Positions 32,344 through 44,908 of a DNA stretch of 64,000 nucleotides are shown one piece after another; positions within the stretch are counted from its first letter, which is position 1, and each line of letters starts with the position of its first letter. The DNA is from Corbicula japonica (Eukaryota > Mollusca > Bivalvia > Venerida > Cyrenidae): contig JAZAYU010000185.1 of NCBI GenBank assembly GCA_038501625.1, forward strand, positions 434,001 through 498,000, in the 5' to 3' direction. Under the pieces are notes generated by a model, which saw nothing but the letters and a program-made list of their open reading frames with translations, ran no database searches and was not told the DNA's origin. The translations under genes were made by a program, and so were the position numbers.

Positions 32344-32594
32344 ACCCTTTTCTCCATATATATGGGTTTTAATATATATGTGAACAGTTTAGATCCTGAT
32401 CAGCTGGCACATCTGTGCTGTCTAATCAGGATCTACGCAGTTACCTTTTAGATTATTTTATATAGTTATTTCAGACCAGGAACCAAACAGAAACAGCAAT
32501 ACAGATCAGGTTGCATGAATTTGCCATCTGATCTGGATCTACACTCTTGTGATAAAAAGGCTTATTCATGGAGAAAAGAGCAATATATTAAATC
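32344..32594. mobile_element. TTAA hairpin MITE, diverged
   Basis: Left end CAACCCTTTTCTCCATATA; right end GGAGAAAAGAGC. Confidence 0.6.
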
Positions 32595-33169
32595 ATAAAA
32601 AATGGGCTTAAAATTACAGAAGATCCTCAGAAAACTGACTGCCAAATTAATAATACATGTATACTGAATGTAAAAAGTTCAGTCATACATGTACTTGAAA
32701 AATAAATTGTGTCAAAATTAATTTGACTTGTGGCATGAACCAATAGACATTCAGTTACATGTGATATCGCAATGGAAATCAAAACAAATCCCGATTTTTA
32801 CAATTCTGATTTTGTTTAATGCTATCGTTAGGAATTATAGCAATTATGTTTAAAAAAAGGTTATCATAATATCTATCCACATTTCAACATCCTGTCTTTT
32901 ATTCCACTGACTAAACTTTTTGCATTCACTATCTAAAATTTTTATTTTTAGATTTTATTTCCCTAAAAATGTCTGAGTATTTTATGTGGACAATTTAGTA
33001 GACTTTGAAAACAAAAGAGTAAAATGACTTGACATGATAATTAAATTTAAATTAGCACCATTTTACCACGCATCAATTTAGTAGAAAAAAAACAACTTAA
33101 CTTTACACAATTTTGATTAACAGTAGACAGTGATGAATTTCATAAATGGTCTATTTAAAACATAGTTTC

Positions 33170-33405
33170 TTCCATATAAATGCCTTTTAACACATATGTG
33201 ACCAGTGTAGATCCAGATCAGCCAGCACATCTGTGCCATCTGATCAGGATCTGCATTGTTCGCTCCTGGTCAGAAATAACCTAGTAAGTAATGTAAAAGC
33301 AAATAGTGCAGATCCGGATCACACTGTACAAATGTGCCAGCTGATCTGGATCTACACTATTCATCCAAGCAATACAGGGTTATCAATGGAGTAAATAGAT
33401 AATTT
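33170..33405. mobile_element. TTAA hairpin MITE, ends eroded
   Basis: Both hairpins are well preserved (CCAGTGTAGATCCAGATCAG and partners); terminal repeats lost. Confidence 0.6.
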
Positions 33406-33811
33406 ATAAAGCCAGTTTTCCGACACTGTAGACATGTTAGAGCAATTTCCAATTACCAAAAGGTATAAACTTACATTATTCCATTTTCAATACTTTTATA
33501 TACATAAGATTTCATAAATAAAAGTACACACAAATCATAAAAACAATTTTTTGTTTGATTTACACAATTAAGTCATTTCTACATTTCTTCTGTATATTTA
33601 CTGATATTCCAAAGAAAATGCAAATTTTGTTCAAATTATAAACAGACTTATTTTTAAAAGGAACAAATTATATTCTAAATTGCCCTGTTCAATTTCAATT
33701 TTATACAACTTACAGTAACCATGCCTTAGAAGAAATAACTATTTGACTAACAGGTAAAAATATTAAATAAATATATTAAAAATGAAAATAATAAATAAAT
33801 ACGCTACTTAC

Positions 33812-33885
33812 TACTGGTCATAGGGTGCCATGGGTTCCACTTCCACATAGGGTTTCTGTAATAACCAGGGGGTCTGTTCACGCCA
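33812..33885 (-). CDS. CCDC17: exon 8: short tryptophan/proline linker
   Basis: 74 bp, phase 0 in, phase 2 out. Acceptor gttttgacag, donor GTAAGT. It encodes WREQTPWLLQKPYVEVEP and MAPYDQ. It lies about 3.4 kb downstream of exon 7. Its phase-2 end fits both the exon at 31,754-31,900 and that exon's duplicate at 31,118. Confidence 0.85.
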
Positions 33886-34237
33886 CTGTCAAAACATCAC
33901 CCAAACTCTAAAGGTCAATGCACTGGATATGTTGCTTTTCTGGTATTTTTTACCATTATACCCCTTCTTGGATTCAATGTCTGTAGTAACTGGTTTTATT
34001 TTCATATTAAGTATACCCTGTTATTGTTATAAGCATGATGTAATTATAATTGCCACCTCGATATTCTGGCAACCTTTGTTTTCAGTCGGAACCATCCTGT
34101 TTCTTAATTGGGCAAATTATGGTTCTGAAGTTTGGGGTTTCATATGTTAAGAGATAAGATTTCAGTATTTCTGATTTTGAATATTAGATGAAAGCGAGGC
34201 AAGACAGATAGAATTGTAAATGGTTGTATTCTAGCAG

Positions 34238-34335
34238 CTAAAACCTGTTTCAGATAAAAGGTTAACCGCAGCTAAAACCTGTTTCAGATAAAAGGTTAAC
34301 CGCAGCTAAAACCTGTTTCAGAAAAGGTTAAACCT
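34238..34335. repeat. 37-bp tandem repeat
   Basis: Three units of CAGCTAAAACCTGTTTCAGA plus TAAAAGGTTAACCG; the first two are nearly identical. Confidence 0.9.
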
Positions 34336-35017
34336 AATCCATGAAAAGAAAGTTTTTGTTCTAACCAAAAACACCATAAAACTTATAAAGACTTATAAAA
34401 ACATGATATTAAGAGGGAGTTGGGTATAATTTATAACATGGTAAGAGTCCTCTATACAATTTGGTTTAATTTCCTGAACAGTTTAAAGGTTAAATGTTTC
34501 AAAGTACATTTAGCAGACTTTTACATTTAGCAGACTTTAACAGAGACATAAAAAACTAGTTATCCACAAAATGTTAAGTAGTTAAATCAAATCACAAAAT
34601 TATAAATCAAAATTAGTAATCCCTGACAAAAATGGGAAATTCCCAATCCTGCAAGCTGTGAAGACATTTAAAGCGCGTTAAATATTTTTTATAATTTCCC
34701 CATTACAAACATAAAAGGTAGAATTTGTACTTTAGCAGTACATTAACTAGACAGCAGGGATTGGGTGATGTATATAGACACTAGCAGGAACAGAAAAGAT
34801 TACATATAACACAAATAACAGGTAGTTACATTCAGTAAGATACTACACTTCGAGTAAAAAAAGAAGTTTAAATAAAAAGTACCATTATTGATTATAATCA
34901 TTTATTTTTGGCATTAAAGTTAAAATAATGAATTAATTTTTAAGGCAGTGTCTTCCCATTCAAGAAGTATCATTATTTTTTAATAAACTGCCATTAATTC
35001 CATTAATTATACAAATG

Positions 35018-35160
35018 TTAACCCATTCCTGGATATATACACATTTTTACGCATGTGCGACCAGTGTAGATCCAGATCAGCCGGCACATCCGTGCCGTCT
35101 GATCAGGATCTAAACTGTTTGCCCTAGCAATAAAGGTGTGTCTGTACAGTAAAGGGTTAA
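35018..35160 (+). mobile_element. TTAA hairpin MITE, single-hairpin deletion derivative
   Basis: 143 bp with both TTAA ends. It joins the left arm of hairpin 1 to the right arm of hairpin 2, leaving one complete hairpin. Confidence 0.8.
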
Positions 35161-35639
35161 ATAAAAAAGATTGTTTAGTGGAAAAAATAAAACTATTTTT
35201 ATTGATTATTTAAGAGAAAAAAATCTCTTTTTAATTCATCATTTTTCGACAATTAACAACCTAATTTGCGCAAGAAATGTTAATTTTTTGTAATATAAAT
35301 AGTATTAAAAGTGTTAATAATAATATTAAAGAGTTACAGTGGTAGGAATTAAAGAGAAGTACAAAACTCTACAAGACACTACTTCAGCAAAAACCTCCAC
35401 ACATCAACACCTTGCAACACCAAAGAGCACTCTTTTCTAATTCTAGATACTACTTTTATTTATTGAATGTTCAACCTATATATGAAAATACTCCAGCTTA
35501 TAAGGTAGCCTGCATTAACCAGTTTCACTATATTTTTTTAATGCAATACCGGTAAATTTTGAAGTCTTTAGCAGCCATTTTGCACTAATTTAGAGGTTAG
35601 GTTAGATGTTAACAATTAACTCCACAGATTTGGCTTAAA

Positions 35640-35800
35640 TACCCTGGATATCCCTGATCCAGATCAGCATACTGATCCAGATCAGCAGGCACATCCATGC
35701 CATCTGATCAGGATCTGCACTGTTCGCTTTCTGCTCAGAAATAACCCAACTGATCAAAAAGCAAACAGTGCAGATCCTGATCAGACTGCACACATGCAAT
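35640..35800. mobile_element. TTAA hairpin MITE internal fragment
   Basis: Hairpin body only, no terminal repeats; begins with a short duplication of GATCCAGATCAGCA. Confidence 0.5.
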
Positions 35801-36414
35801 AATTGTGACTATCTTCCTCTGATGTCAATCCCCTCATGGGGACATAGAAATTAGCACCTCAAAAGACCAAGAGTCAAGATTGTTAGTAGAATAAAGAATA
35901 AAAGTTAAAAAGAGATATACAAGGGGTGTTATGTTAAAAAAGAATAAAAAGTAAGAGTTTGCAGAGCTACGGTGATCATACAGTGATTATGACAGCAAAC
36001 ATGCATCGTTTTTAAAGAACATTTATTAATTCTTTATAAGTGATTCCAGGTTAAAGAAAGTAAGCAAGCATTCATCTTTTTTAATGAAAATAGTCATATA
36101 TTAATTCTCAAATATGATTCATAGTTTGTGAAAGTAAGGAAACATGCATCTTTTTAAAAAGAAAATTCATTGATTCTCCCGTGTGATTCTAGGTTTGTGA
36201 AAGTAAGCTATTCTGCACACTAGGTAAAGCCTATGTAGTGAACTACATTCTTCACAAGTGATGTTATAGTGACTGTGCAGATACCTCACCCTTGTTGTAT
36301 CTCAACGGAGAATTTGCTGATGATGGTTGTCATGATCTCGAATGACTTGGTGATTATTTTGTGATTATGAATGTAATCATAATCCATCGTCATCTCTTCC
36401 TTATCATCTTCTTT

Positions 36415-36515
36415 GTTTTCACCATCATCACCATCATCATCATCATCTCTTCATCACCATCATCATTATCATCATCATCATGCATCAATCAATCATCAAT
36501 CAATCAATCATTTTG
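36415..36515 (+). repeat. (CAT)n and (CAAT)n microsatellite
   Basis: Imperfect CATCAT run followed by CAATCAATCAT repeats. Confidence 0.9.
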
Positions 36516-36616
36516 TGCTATTTCTGGTACTTTAACCTTATTCAGTGAAAAGCAACATATCCAGTGCATGGTCAATGCAAATTTCAAGTTTATTGAATAG
36601 CAGATAGCTTCAATGT

Positions 36617-36853
36617 TTTAACCTTTTCCTCAATATATACACATTTTATTGCATGCACAAACAGTGTAGATCCAGATAAGCCACCACATTCGTACCATCT
36701 GATCAGGATCTGCACTGTTCCCTTCTTGGTCAGAAATAACCTAATGAATCTAAAAGCAAAAGCGAACAGTGCAGATCCTGATCAGACAGCACAGATGTGC
36801 AGGGTGATCTGTATATATGAGATAAAAGGTGTATATATGGAGGAAAGGGTTAA
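36617..36853. mobile_element. TTAA hairpin MITE
   Basis: Right end TATGGAGGAAAGGGTTAA exact; left end TTAACCTTTTCCTCAATATA. Confidence 0.75.
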
Positions 36854-37058
36854 ACACTGGTGAACATTTTAGGTAGTCTTGTATTTCACTGTAGATAGCA
36901 GTATTATATATGTAGTTGTTACAAGACAATCACGAATAGGAAATTTTAGCCACAGTGGATTTACTGGTACACACTGACCAACAGTTGGAATCAGTGGATA
37001 AATTACACTCTGATCATGATCCAGTACAAATCAAGTCTCTATTTGGGGAAAGGATATG

Positions 37059-37137
37059 TAAGGGGCCTGGATACCTCGGTCGAGAGAGCACTTGCCCTGT
37101 AAGCAAGGTGTCCAGGGTTCAAGTCCTGTCCTAGCTG
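37059..37137 (+). mobile_element. tRNA-like SINE head
   Basis: Contains an A-box-like TCGGTCGAGAGAGCAC and a B box GGTTCAAGTCC. An anticodon-type stem CTTGC-CCTGTAA-GCAAG would give anticodon TGT. The 5' and 3' acceptor strands do not pair, so this is not a functional tRNA; a SINE head is more likely. The tail after 37,140 is not recognised. Confidence 0.55.
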
Positions 37138-37323
37138 CACATCCTTCTCACCCCTCGACAATCATAAAATGATTATTATGAGACATCATTGATGTACACA
37201 TTAAATTAGTGAGAACTCTTCTTAAATCCTACATGGAATATGGGCAAACAGATCGCACAAATTTGTCAGCAATTTTACTGTTTAAATGGAGGAAAGGACT
37301 TGACTAGATTATCGAAGTATTAC

Positions 37324-37493
37324 CAAAGAGACGGGCGGCTGAGCGGCCTGCTGAATCACAGTCTGTGGTGGTGCTTGTGGCTGATTCCGTTGCATCATCA
37401 ACAGTATTCGTAAATCGTCTAGCTCTTTTTGTAATCCGTACATTTTTTCTAAGTGTTCCCTCTGTAACCTTCTAAGCTCCCTTTCCAGCTCAT
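37324..37493 (-). CDS. CCDC17: exon 7: second coiled coil
   Basis: 170 bp, phase 1 in, phase 0 out. Acceptor ctcactgcag, donor GTAATA. It encodes DELERELRRLQREHLEKMYG, then LQKELDDLRILLMMQRNQPQ and a proline/glutamine-rich end (APPQTVIQQAAQPPVSL). The regular leucine spacing shows a coiled coil, and a leucine-rich heptad block before the conserved core is expected for CCDC17. Confidence 0.88.
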
Positions 37494-37518
37494 CTGCAGT
37501 GAGATAAAAATAATTGCC

Positions 37519-37600
37519 TTTAAATTTTTGTCTTTGGTTTTCTTAAAATTTTTGTCGTTGGGCTTCTTTAAATTTTTGTCTTTGGGTTCTTCATACCCTA
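37519..37600. repeat. short tandem repeat beside exon 7
   Basis: Three units of about 26 bp with AAATTTTTGTCTTTGGGTTC, 26 bp upstream of the exon 7 acceptor. Confidence 0.75.
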
Positions 37601-38019
37601 AATTCTATCAATCATTTTTTTAAGTAAATAAAAGGTTTAAAAGTGATATTTTACGATTAGATATTGAAAGATAGTTGTGCCTTCTTTTCCATTATATGAA
37701 ATAGGAAGTCTGAAATCTACCAAACATGACAAATATCAAAATATTGCAGGCTCAGTTTGATTAAGCCTCTTCATGGGCAGTATAGGAAATAAATATTTAT
37801 TTAACTGTCTATAGGAAATGAATATTTATTTAACTGTCCTTGGGCAAGAGTCTCAGTCGCTGCTTTTCGAATATTACACAAATCATGTATCGTGCTTGGT
37901 GGCTTTCAAAGACAGTAATAAATAACAGCACAGACTGAAAGTATGGGGAGACTTTTTGAAAATGTGAACAAAAAATATTAAAGAATAGACCTTCCCCAAC
38001 AAAAGAACCTATGCACAGT

Positions 38020-38192
38020 GTAGATGCAGGATTTCCAGAAAGGGGTTGGGGCAGTTTTGTGGAAGTTATAACAAAATTCCCAACTTTATGGCCAAAATCC
38101 CCATTAAAATTCCCATGAAAATTAAATATTCCTGCCAAAAAAGGAGGTTTGATCAACCCACAGAATCCCCTCTGAATCCACACCTGCATGCA
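38020..38192. mobile_element. CAGGGGCGGA-type element, fuller copy
   Basis: Left GATGCAGGATTTCCAGAAAG, right CCCTCTGAATCCACACCTGCAT, inverted with respect to each other; interior shares CCCCATTAAAATT and ATTAAATATT with the copy at 11,155-11,240. Confidence 0.55.
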
Positions 38193-39308
38193 CTTGAGAA
38201 TTTAAAGCTAGCAAAGCCACAAAACACACACCACTCAAAAGTCAACATTTTTGTTAGTTGATTCTTTTTGATAAGCATAAAGATTTTTTGACAGGGAGAA
38301 AAACTTTATTAACATTGATGGCAGTAGGTTCTGAAATTGTTTAGGGTGAGGGAAGGGACTTAGCAATTACTAATCGCATAACTGGCACTATCAAAAAACG
38401 CATAAATCTCCACTAAAGGTTTTTTCTTAAGCATTTTTTTTTCTTCACAGGATGATGTTAAAAATAATTTTAAAAAATTCAAATAATGATGTACAGCAAT
38501 TAAGTTGAACAGTTTTTGAAGATTCATTTTTTCACCGATTATGTTAAAAATAATAAAAAAGTTGTTAATTAATGATGCAGAGACAGTCAAAGTTAAAAAG
38601 ATTTAATGGCTTCATTTTTTTTCATAGGATAAAATTACAAATTATGAACAGTTTTATGTATCAAAAAAATAAAACTTTTTAAGGATTTTTTTTCATATGA
38701 CAATATTACAAAAATATATTGAAAAAAGTTTGATGTATAGAGACATTTGCAAAAGTTCAACAAACTTAATGGCAACAAAAAATAACCGAATTTAATAAGG
38801 TTCAAATGCAGACTTTAATATTTTTTTTATCTATCTTTGATAGCACTTTACAAGAATTTCAATACCAAAGAAAAACCCATTCATCTTAAAACTGGTCTGA
38901 ATAGGTTATGTGAATGAATGAACAAAAATTCTAATTACCATCAAAAGATGCACAAAATAGGTAAATAAAGACAGACCACTTAAATATGAATCCAAGTTTA
39001 CTGCCGATTTACTTTCCATTGCAATCGCTTCAAAGGACTTATAGAATTTTTTCAACCAGACAGAATTTACATTATTCAAGCTAAGATGCATAACGGGTCC
39101 AATACTAAATGTAAACGATTCATCGGTTTAATATTATGAAAATTGCCATTGAGTTTAATTCTTCCGGATGATTGAAAAAACCTATTGCAGGGTAGCTAAT
39201 AAATTAACTGCCTTCTCAGTGAAGAGCACAATTTCTGAACATTGTTGAATACATCGTTAAGTTTGCTTGGTTACGAACACTTACTGAATGGATTAACAGA
39301 CCGGACTA

Positions 39309-39529
39309 TTAACCTTTTACTCCATGAGATATGGCTGTTATCCCATCGTGAGGAGTGAAGATCCATATCAGCAGGCACATACATGCCATCTGATCTAGAT
39401 CTACACTTTTTGTTTCTTGGTAAGAAATAACCTAATGGATCTAAGTACTCTGTTGATCCAGATCAAACTGTCAGCAAGCATATCACCCAAGGCATGTGAT
39501 AAAGGGTTTATCCATAGAATAAGGGTTAA
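39309..39529. mobile_element. TTAA hairpin MITE, diverged
   Basis: TTAACCTTTTACTCCATG left, AATAAGGGTTAA right; body partly deleted. Confidence 0.6.
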
Positions 39530-39654
39530 GCCTTAACTCATCATTTTTTATCAATACATAATACATCCAAAATATTACCTACTATCAAAATTTCAGTAAG
39601 TGAAAGTGAATTATAATGAACAATATAATAAAGAAAAGGATAGTGGATAAATAT

Positions 39655-39720
39655 TGTGGGTGGGGTAAATAGTATAGTGGGAGGGGTAAATATAGTGGGA
39701 GGGGTAAACAGGAAGTAAGA
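39655..39720. repeat. GTGGGAGGGGTAAA tandem repeat
   Basis: Three to four units of about 19 bp; strongly purine-rich on the plus strand. Confidence 0.85.
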
Positions 39721-39869
39721 GGATAGAAGGCAAAACACTAGCTAAGTTACCCTCACCAAAGAATAACACTGCAGTGAGCTGAAAATTGAAACCTTGCAAG
39801 GCACAGCTATCGTTCTATTTTTAGACATGAATGGGCGGGGCTGTCCATTAAGTTAAATTATTCCATATA

Positions 39870-40300
39870 CATTATCAGGAGTGGCAAGTGTAGATACAGA
39901 TCCAGATCAGCTTGTATACCCAAGCTGTTCACTTCTTGGTCAGAACTAACCTTATGAATCTAGTAACAGCAGGTAAATCCTGCTCGGATACCACAGATGT
40001 ACTGGCTGATCTAGCTCTACACTGGTTGCCCATGTGATTAAATGTATACCCATGGTGTAAACGGTTAACTTAACCCTTTCCTCCATAGTTACACATTTAT
40101 TGCATGGGTGAACGGTGTTAATCCATATCAGCCAGCACATCTTTGCCGTCTGATCAGGATATGCACTGTTCGCTTTTTTATTTGTTGGGTTATTTCTGAC
40201 CAAATTGGACCAGTGCAGATCCTGATCAGACGACATGGATGTGCCGGCTGATCTGGATTTACACTGGTCGCACATGCATAAAAATGCATATGGAGGAATT
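39870..40300. mobile_element. two adjacent TTAA hairpin MITE copies
   Basis: A degenerate copy (39,870-40,067) and a better one from TTAA at 40,070. The second loses its right terminal repeat at TATGGAGGAATT. Confidence 0.65.
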
Positions 40301-40487
40301 ATTCTGGTCCTATCAAAATGTTGCCCATTCATGTCATTCAACTCAGCTATCACAATAAATAACAAAAATGTAAAGATTTTTTACAAATTTTATGAAGCAA
40401 TAAAATAATAAATAACAACAAATAAATAAACTATTTCTATCTCTCTATGTTGCATTTACATTTAATTTTAATAAACATTTTACTTTA

Positions 40488-40728
40488 TTAACCGTTCACT
40501 CCATAGATACGACTTTTATAGCATGTGCGACCAGTGTAGATCCAGATCAGATTGCACATCCATGCCATCTGATCTGAGTCTAAACTATTTGCTTTAAGAT
40601 TCATTAAGTTATTTCTATTCAATAAGCAAACAATGCAATTCCTGATTAGATGTGCACAGATGTGCCATCTGATCTGGATCTACACTGGCCGCACATGTGA
40701 AAAAAACGTATATATGGAGAAAAGGGTT
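40488..40728. mobile_element. TTAA hairpin MITE
   Basis: TTAACCGTTCACTCCATAG left; TATGGAGAAAAGGG right. Confidence 0.7.
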
Positions 40729-41603
40729 TATATTGAACACCTCAGTGACAGAAAAGCACAAATTTCATGACATTAACATAAATTTAAACTAACATAATTG
40801 TAATATTTCAGTTTTTGGAAAAAAAAAACAACAAAATATTTTGTCTGTTATATAAATCGTGCATTTATAAATTCTAAGTTGTACAATTTTATAAAAACTA
40901 GAAGGGTGTTCAGTTTAACAGTCGTGTAACCTTTGAGTCGTAATCAGAACCAACCTTTAATTTTAAGGACAAATTAGAGTATAGAAAGCGGCATAACACT
41001 GTAAAATGTGAACTTAACCTGAAGTTCATGGCTTCAAGACAACCCTGTTGCTATAAGCAAATTAATTTTTAAGTATGATGAAGAAATATTTAGAAATAGC
41101 AAAGTTACAGCCAACTTTAAGTTTTCATGAACTGAAGAAAGAAAGATCGATGGACAAAACAATCCCTATGTATCACCTTTTTTTCAAAAGGGTGACACAA
41201 AAAATAGCAATATAATGCATATAATGTAGAAATGATAAGCACAAATGACTTATGTAAAAATAATTATCTAATTGCACTCTACTCCTCAGAAGTTTAAAAC
41301 AAAATTAAAAAATAGTAAAAAATTTGTATCAAATGAACATGCAAAATGCTAATTTAAATGTTTGAAATAAATTATAAGAAAATCTAAGCCTAAATGCATC
41401 ACATGATATTTAAGATATGACATAGGATTTTTTTTACATTTTCAATGGTTGCTATTTTTTTTAACAAAACAAATATTATCTATCACATTTTCTTATAAAA
41501 ACAAAACCTAAACCCTAATTCAATCTTGTGCAACTGCCATTCTTCTAACCAGATGGTTTAATACCAGGCTAACAGTCTGCATTTCAAATCATTAGACCCA
41601 AAT

Positions 41604-41735
41604 GTTATAAAATTAAGAATGGCGACCAGTCTGGAATCCAAATTCTGATTGGTTGAATTTAAATACAGTCTATGAATTGACCAATATGAAGCCTGAGATT
41701 TTAGACTGGTTTCCATTCTTAGCTTGATAATACCA
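41604..41735. mobile_element. foldback element, diverged
   Basis: Same layout as the 6,218 copy but arms are only partly complementary (AATGGCGACCAGTCTGGAAT opposite ATTTTAGACTGGTTTCCATT). Confidence 0.55.
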
Positions 41736-42233
41736 GGACTACAGCTAAAGCTTATTTCTTGGATATTCTTGACCATGTTATAAAACAGACCCTAAAAGCA
41801 ATGGTAGGGATTTAGGGGTATGAGCCTTAGCCTAGAAAACTGTATTATGGTTCAGAACCCTTCTCTATACCTCTGCCTATCTATAATTTAAAATAATCCA
41901 TCGTAAAAGGAGCATGCATTCATATCTTTCTAATCAATTTTAAATATCTAAGAAGCTTAATAAAATGCCATATTATGTTTAAGAGTACCTCGATTTAGGA
42001 TAACATCTGTGAAATTAAATTAATTCATGTTTAAATATTACAGTAAAATCATTTTATTTCATAAGGATTTATATCTGATGCTTTTGCATTTGTAATAATG
42101 CAGAAATTCAATCCCTCAGCTAAATTTAATCATGCTCTACTTTGTTTTGAAAGTATGATAATTCAGTTGCGCTTACCTATACCCACACAAAAATCTCGTT
42201 TTCAGCATTTATGCAAAATAAAGTGATACCAGG

Positions 42234-42367
42234 GCCCAAGATCATAAAACTAAGTTTTGAGATCAGTCTCAAATTTCAAGGATCTGATTGGCTGATTGTC
42301 GCCATTTCAGCCAATCAGATGCTTGAGATTTGAGACTGATCTCCAGATTTAGTTTTATGATCTTGGG
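42234..42367. mobile_element. foldback element, GATCATAAAACTAAG subfamily
   Basis: Second copy of the subfamily seen at 9,297, with a small deletion at the centre. Confidence 0.8.
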
Positions 42368-42376
42368 CACACATCA

Positions 42377-42608
42377 TTAACCCTTCATTCCAAGATTCAC
42401 CTTTATAGCATGGGAAAAAAAGTAGATCCAGCTGGCACCTAGAGCTATACCATCCGATCAGGATCTTAAATGTTTGTTTCATGATTCATTAGGTTATTTC
42501 GGACCAAGAAGCAAACAGTTGATTCTGATCAGATGCCAGCTGATCTAAATATATACTGCTCACTGTTCACCCAAGCAATGAAGGAATATGAATAGAGTAA
42601 TAGGTTAA
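42377..42608. mobile_element. TTAA hairpin MITE, diverged
   Basis: Begins about 10 bp after a foldback element and ends about 100 bp before exon 6. Confidence 0.6.
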
Positions 42609-42714
42609 AAATGTAACTAATGTTGTCAAATATGATTAATAATAAATTTATGTTGTCCAAGTTGTTATAAGGGTAGCACTTGTTATGAAGAAAATTCATA
42701 GTAGTACACTACAT

Positions 42715-43859
42715 TCAGTACTGTACATCATATGTATTGTAAGGCTGGGGGCTTGACCTCTTGACCTGCCAGGCTACATCTGGTTCCTGGTCCTCCACAG
42801 GTGACTCTTCACTCCTTGCTGGGCTCAAGTCCCTTGCTGGGCTATTTAAGACCCTATCAGCCGTGTCAAGGTCATCCACCCTGGAATTACCGCTCTGATT
42901 TGAGATTGGTCTATTTTCTGCATCATTTTCGTTGAAGTTGTAAGTCTGGGGTTCTTCTTCAACATGTTCTGCCTCACCTGCCCTTGACATTTCTTGAATA
43001 GGAGTCACTAACCTTGACCCCTGACCTTTGACCCCAGAGCCAGATAACAGAGGCTGAGGGGTTGCCTCAACACCCTCTGATACATGGCTCAGCTTGGTGC
43101 TAAATGGCTGCGGCTTGTAGAGGGTATTATTTATGCTCGGCACCTTACTTCCTTTACTAAAATCTCTTGGGACCTTTTTATATTCTTTGCTGTATTTATG
43201 ACCAGTTGGGGTCGATAAGTCTCTCAAATTTAATGGAGGGACATATGGTGGTCTCCGTTGGTGGAGGTGGGTTAAACTGTTTGACCTTGTTATCTTTACA
43301 GTACCATCAGGGTTATGGAATGCAGTGTACTTAACGACTTTTTGACCTGACCGTCTGTTAGGCTCAGAACGAAAACTTCTGGAATCGCTGTCTCGTTTTG
43401 GTGCATAGTATTCGCTGCTGGTTTCCTGTTTCACAGGAAGGTCATATGTATCCAACATCGGCCGGGGATTATTATAGCTTGGCATGTTCGGCTGTTCTTG
43501 TGGAAAATTGTAAACAGTAAAATATGGATCTTGAGGATAAGAATAAGCATAGGAATTTTTATACTCTGCAGGCTGTATGACTCCAACCAAATGCTGCTCC
43601 CTTTTAGGGGCTGGAGGTAAACTGTCCTTTCTGAAAACTTTACGCTTTTTATGACCCTTATCAGCAAACACAGATTTGGGAACAGAAATGTGCAACTGAA
43701 TGTCATGTGACCTGTGATCATGTGATTTACCTTCTTTGTCCGACTTCCGGCGATTCTGAGCCAGTAGATTCTGCTCTTGCAGCAGACGCAATTCTTGATT
43801 CAGGCGATCATTCTCCATTTCCAAGAAATTCAGGGTTGTAGCATTATCTTTAGGCTTTT
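42715..43859 (-). CDS. CCDC17: exon 6: large low-complexity exon (3' end uncertain)
   Basis: Acceptor aattacag at 43,860; phase 1 in. It starts EKPKDNATTLNFLEMENDRL, continues as a short coiled coil (NQELRLLQEQNLLAQNRR), then a long basic, tyrosine/proline/serine-rich disordered region and an acidic end (SPARSEESPVEDQEPDVAW). The frame closes at a TGA just left of 42,715. The next exon needs a phase-1 end. The best phase-1 donor I see is a|GTGAAG, which would end the exon at 42,813. Better-looking GTAGCC and GTCAAG sites downstream are phase 0 and would need an unseen extra exon. Reading through to the TGA would give an alternative short isoform ending NTYDVQY. Confidence 0.8.
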
Positions 43860-43899
43860 CTGTAATTACAAAGAAACATATTGTTCTTAATTTTACCCT

Positions 43900-44560
43900 T
43901 AAATCCATAGTATATGCTTATATCCAGGGGGCAAACAGTGTAGATCCAGATCAAATGGCACATCAATGGATCAGGAGCAAACACTGATCAGGATTTACAC
44001 TGTTCACTTTAAATTAATTAGGTTAATTCTGATCAAGAAGCGACCAGTATAAATCCTGATCAGATTGTGTGAAAGTGAACAGTGGAGATCTGCATGAATG
44101 TGACCAGGGCAGATTTGCATCAATGTGAACAGTGCAGATCCAGATCAGCTGACACAAGTTTAGATCAGGATCAACACTACCCAGGATCTACATTGTTCAC
44201 TATTATAATCATTACACAATTAAAATATTCTGACCAAGAAGTGACCATCTGATCTGGATCTACACTGTTTCATTTTTTTATTCATTTAGCTTATTTCTGA
44301 CCAAGATGCAAACAGTGTAGATCCAAATCAGACAACACAAATGTACCAGCAGATCTAGATCTATGCCCAAGGTTATAAAACTGAGCATGGAAACCAGTCT
44401 CAAATCTCAAGCATCTGATTGGCTGAAATGGCGACTTGTCGCCATTTCAGCCAATCAGATGCTTGAGATTTGAGACTGGTTTCCAAACTCAGTTTTATAA
44501 CCTTCAGCCCTAAGCTGTTCTCTCATGGGATAAAGTCATATCTATGGAATAAAGGGTTAA
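43900..44560. mobile_element. composite of TTAA hairpin MITE copies with a nested foldback
   Basis: At least two hairpin bodies with extra GTGAACAGTG-GATCTGCAT repeats. The right copy is split by a foldback (44,364-44,511) and ends GGAATAAAGGGTTAA at about 44,558. Confidence 0.6.
44364..44511. mobile_element. foldback element nested in a TTAA MITE
   Basis: Near-perfect palindrome: GCCCAAGGTTATAAAACTGA left, CAGTTTTATAACCTTCAGCC right, interrupting a hairpin body. Confidence 0.8.
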
Positions 44561-44817
44561 GTCTCAATAAGAAATCAATCCTTCAGATTGTTTTATAATT
44601 TAAAGACGGCTTATCCATGGATTACATATAAAATAGCTATGTCTATTCTACCGAGTTTTTTTATAGTCTTCTGTCATATTTCCACAAAATTAATCATTAT
44701 CAATCCATTAAAGCTGCCTATTCACTGTTCAAGGTAGAATACTGCAGTGTCTCGGAAGTGGTTATTTTAAATTGTACTACTCTAACTATGTTATGCCTAT
44801 AAATGACTGAAAACGAG

Positions 44818-44908
44818 CAAATTCTGCCAAAATTCTGTACCAATAGCAAATTCTGCCAAAATTCTGACCTAATAGCAAATTCTGCCAAAATTCAGTACCA
44901 ATAAGTAC
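44818..44908. repeat. 29-bp tandem repeat
   Basis: Three units of GCAAATTCTGCCAAAATTC plus TGTACCAATA. Confidence 0.9.

Noticed and set aside
37059..37137. Functional tRNA-Thr(TGT)
   Set aside because: The acceptor ends do not pair and the T arm is imperfect; a SINE head is the better reading.
39541..39799. FTPPTI-repeat frames on the minus strand
   Set aside because: Produced by a short GGGTAAA tandem repeat; no phase-compatible splice sites.
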